Part shown: one piece after another, positions 6,905 through 7,172 of the stretch
Numbering within the stretch: position 1 is the first letter of the stretch
How the letters are laid out: the number at the start of each line of letters is the position of its first letter
Assembly (NCBI GenBank): GCA_947371645.1
Contig: CANBQJ010000186.1
Span: 1 to 7,172, forward strand
Reading direction: 5' to 3'
Source: Burkholderiales bacterium
GTDB taxonomy: Bacteria > Pseudomonadota > Gammaproteobacteria > Burkholderiales > Burkholderiaceae
DNA: 7,172 nucleotides
Program-made: the position numbers and the translations under genes
The notes under the pieces: model-generated
The model's database searches: none
Seen by the model: only the letters and a program-made list of their open reading frames with translations
What the model was told of the DNA's origin: nothing

Positions 6905-6920
6905 CGCCCCAGCCTGGGCG
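6905..6920. terminator. Small GC-rich hairpin between convergent genes
   Basis: CGCCC (6905-6909) and GGGCG (6916-6920) form a 5-base stem with a 6-base loop in the 37-base gap between the EI24 gene (+) and the EAL gene (-). Its position suits a shared bidirectional terminator, but the stem is short and there is no T-run on either side. Confidence 0.3.
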
Positions 6921-6924
6921 GGCC

Positions 6925-7172
6925 TCAGATGATGTCGGCGAAGTCGGTGCTCAGCTTCTCTTGCGTGATGTCCGGTGGCTCCCAGGCCCGCACCCAGGGC
7001 GCGAACTGATCGGCCGGCATGGGCTTGGCGATGAAATAGCCCTGGGCCTCATCGCACGACAAGGCGCTCAGCAGCTTCCAGGCCATCGCGGTCTCCACGC
7101 CCTCGGCCACCACGGTCAGGCCCAGGTTGTGGGCCAGGTCCACCGTCGAGCGCACGATCTTCGCGTCCTGCA
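6925..7172 (-). CDS. EAL-domain c-di-GMP phosphodiesterase, C-terminal fragment (cut by window edge)
   Basis: EAL domains hydrolyse the second messenger cyclic di-GMP and so influence motility, biofilm and secretion. Only the last 80 or so residues are in the window; the frame is open to the edge, so the start and any sensor or GGDEF domains lie beyond it. Read in the minus direction, the fragment has the late EAL landmarks: a DAKIV helix, LAHNLGLTVVAEGVET (the conserved AEGVE), CDEAQGYFIAKPM (the QGY.ia.P segment) and the closing F.PWVRAW. A tail of about 20 residues follows the domain and ends in DFADII. The catalytic EAL motif itself and the other metal ligands are outside the window, so activity cannot be judged. 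It converges with the EI24 gene and is unrelated to the T6SS unit. Confidence 0.93.
   Translation of the reverse strand, partial: QDAKIVRSTVDLAHNLGLTVVAEGVETAMAWKLLSALSCDEAQGYFIAKPMPADQFAPWVRAWEPPDITQEKLSTDFADII

Noticed and set aside
1..7172. CRISPR array, tRNA/rRNA gene, IS element or integrase
   Set aside because: No regularly spaced repeats, cloverleaf-like sequence, terminal inverted repeats or transposase motifs were found on either strand.

Overview
The window looks like chromosomal DNA from a GC-rich betaproteobacterium, most likely a Burkholderiales (Comamonadaceae-like) species. This rests on the strong G/C third-position bias, the style of the VgrG, the DUF3304 lipoprotein and the EI24 protein. 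The assignment is by pattern recognition only; no search was run.

Positions 1-6013 hold a type VI secretion (T6SS) 'vgrG island' on the + strand. It contains the 3' part of a VgrG spike gene (cut by the window start), a DUF4123 effector adaptor/chaperone (2236-3114), a small exported protein of unknown family (best start 3192, end 3611), a DUF3304 lipoprotein (3690-4142), and a DUF2235 / Tle1-type phospholipase effector with a GFSRG nucleophile elbow (4139-6013). The genes are packed tightly. Three of the upstream genes end in the same CCATGA string, and in two cases it holds a plausible ATG for the next gene (ATGA overlap), which points to translational coupling. The simplest reading is that VgrG carries the lipase, DUF4123 loads it onto the spike, and one or both exported small proteins protect the producer's periplasm. 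Base composition drops from very GC-rich vgrG to clearly lower GC in the small genes, as expected for an exchangeable effector-immunity cassette behind a conserved spike gene.

Positions 6014-7172 are unrelated housekeeping-type DNA: a short spacer with a hairpin, an EI24-family multi-pass membrane protein (6171-6887, +), and the C-terminal end of an EAL-domain c-di-GMP phosphodiesterase on the - strand (6925 to beyond the window). The last two converge on a 37-base gap with a small hairpin and three evenly spaced TGA stops. I saw no tRNA, rRNA, CRISPR, IS element or transposase. The most notable items are the uncharacterised exported protein as a candidate second immunity factor, and the repeated junction sequence that may mark how the immunity genes were inserted.
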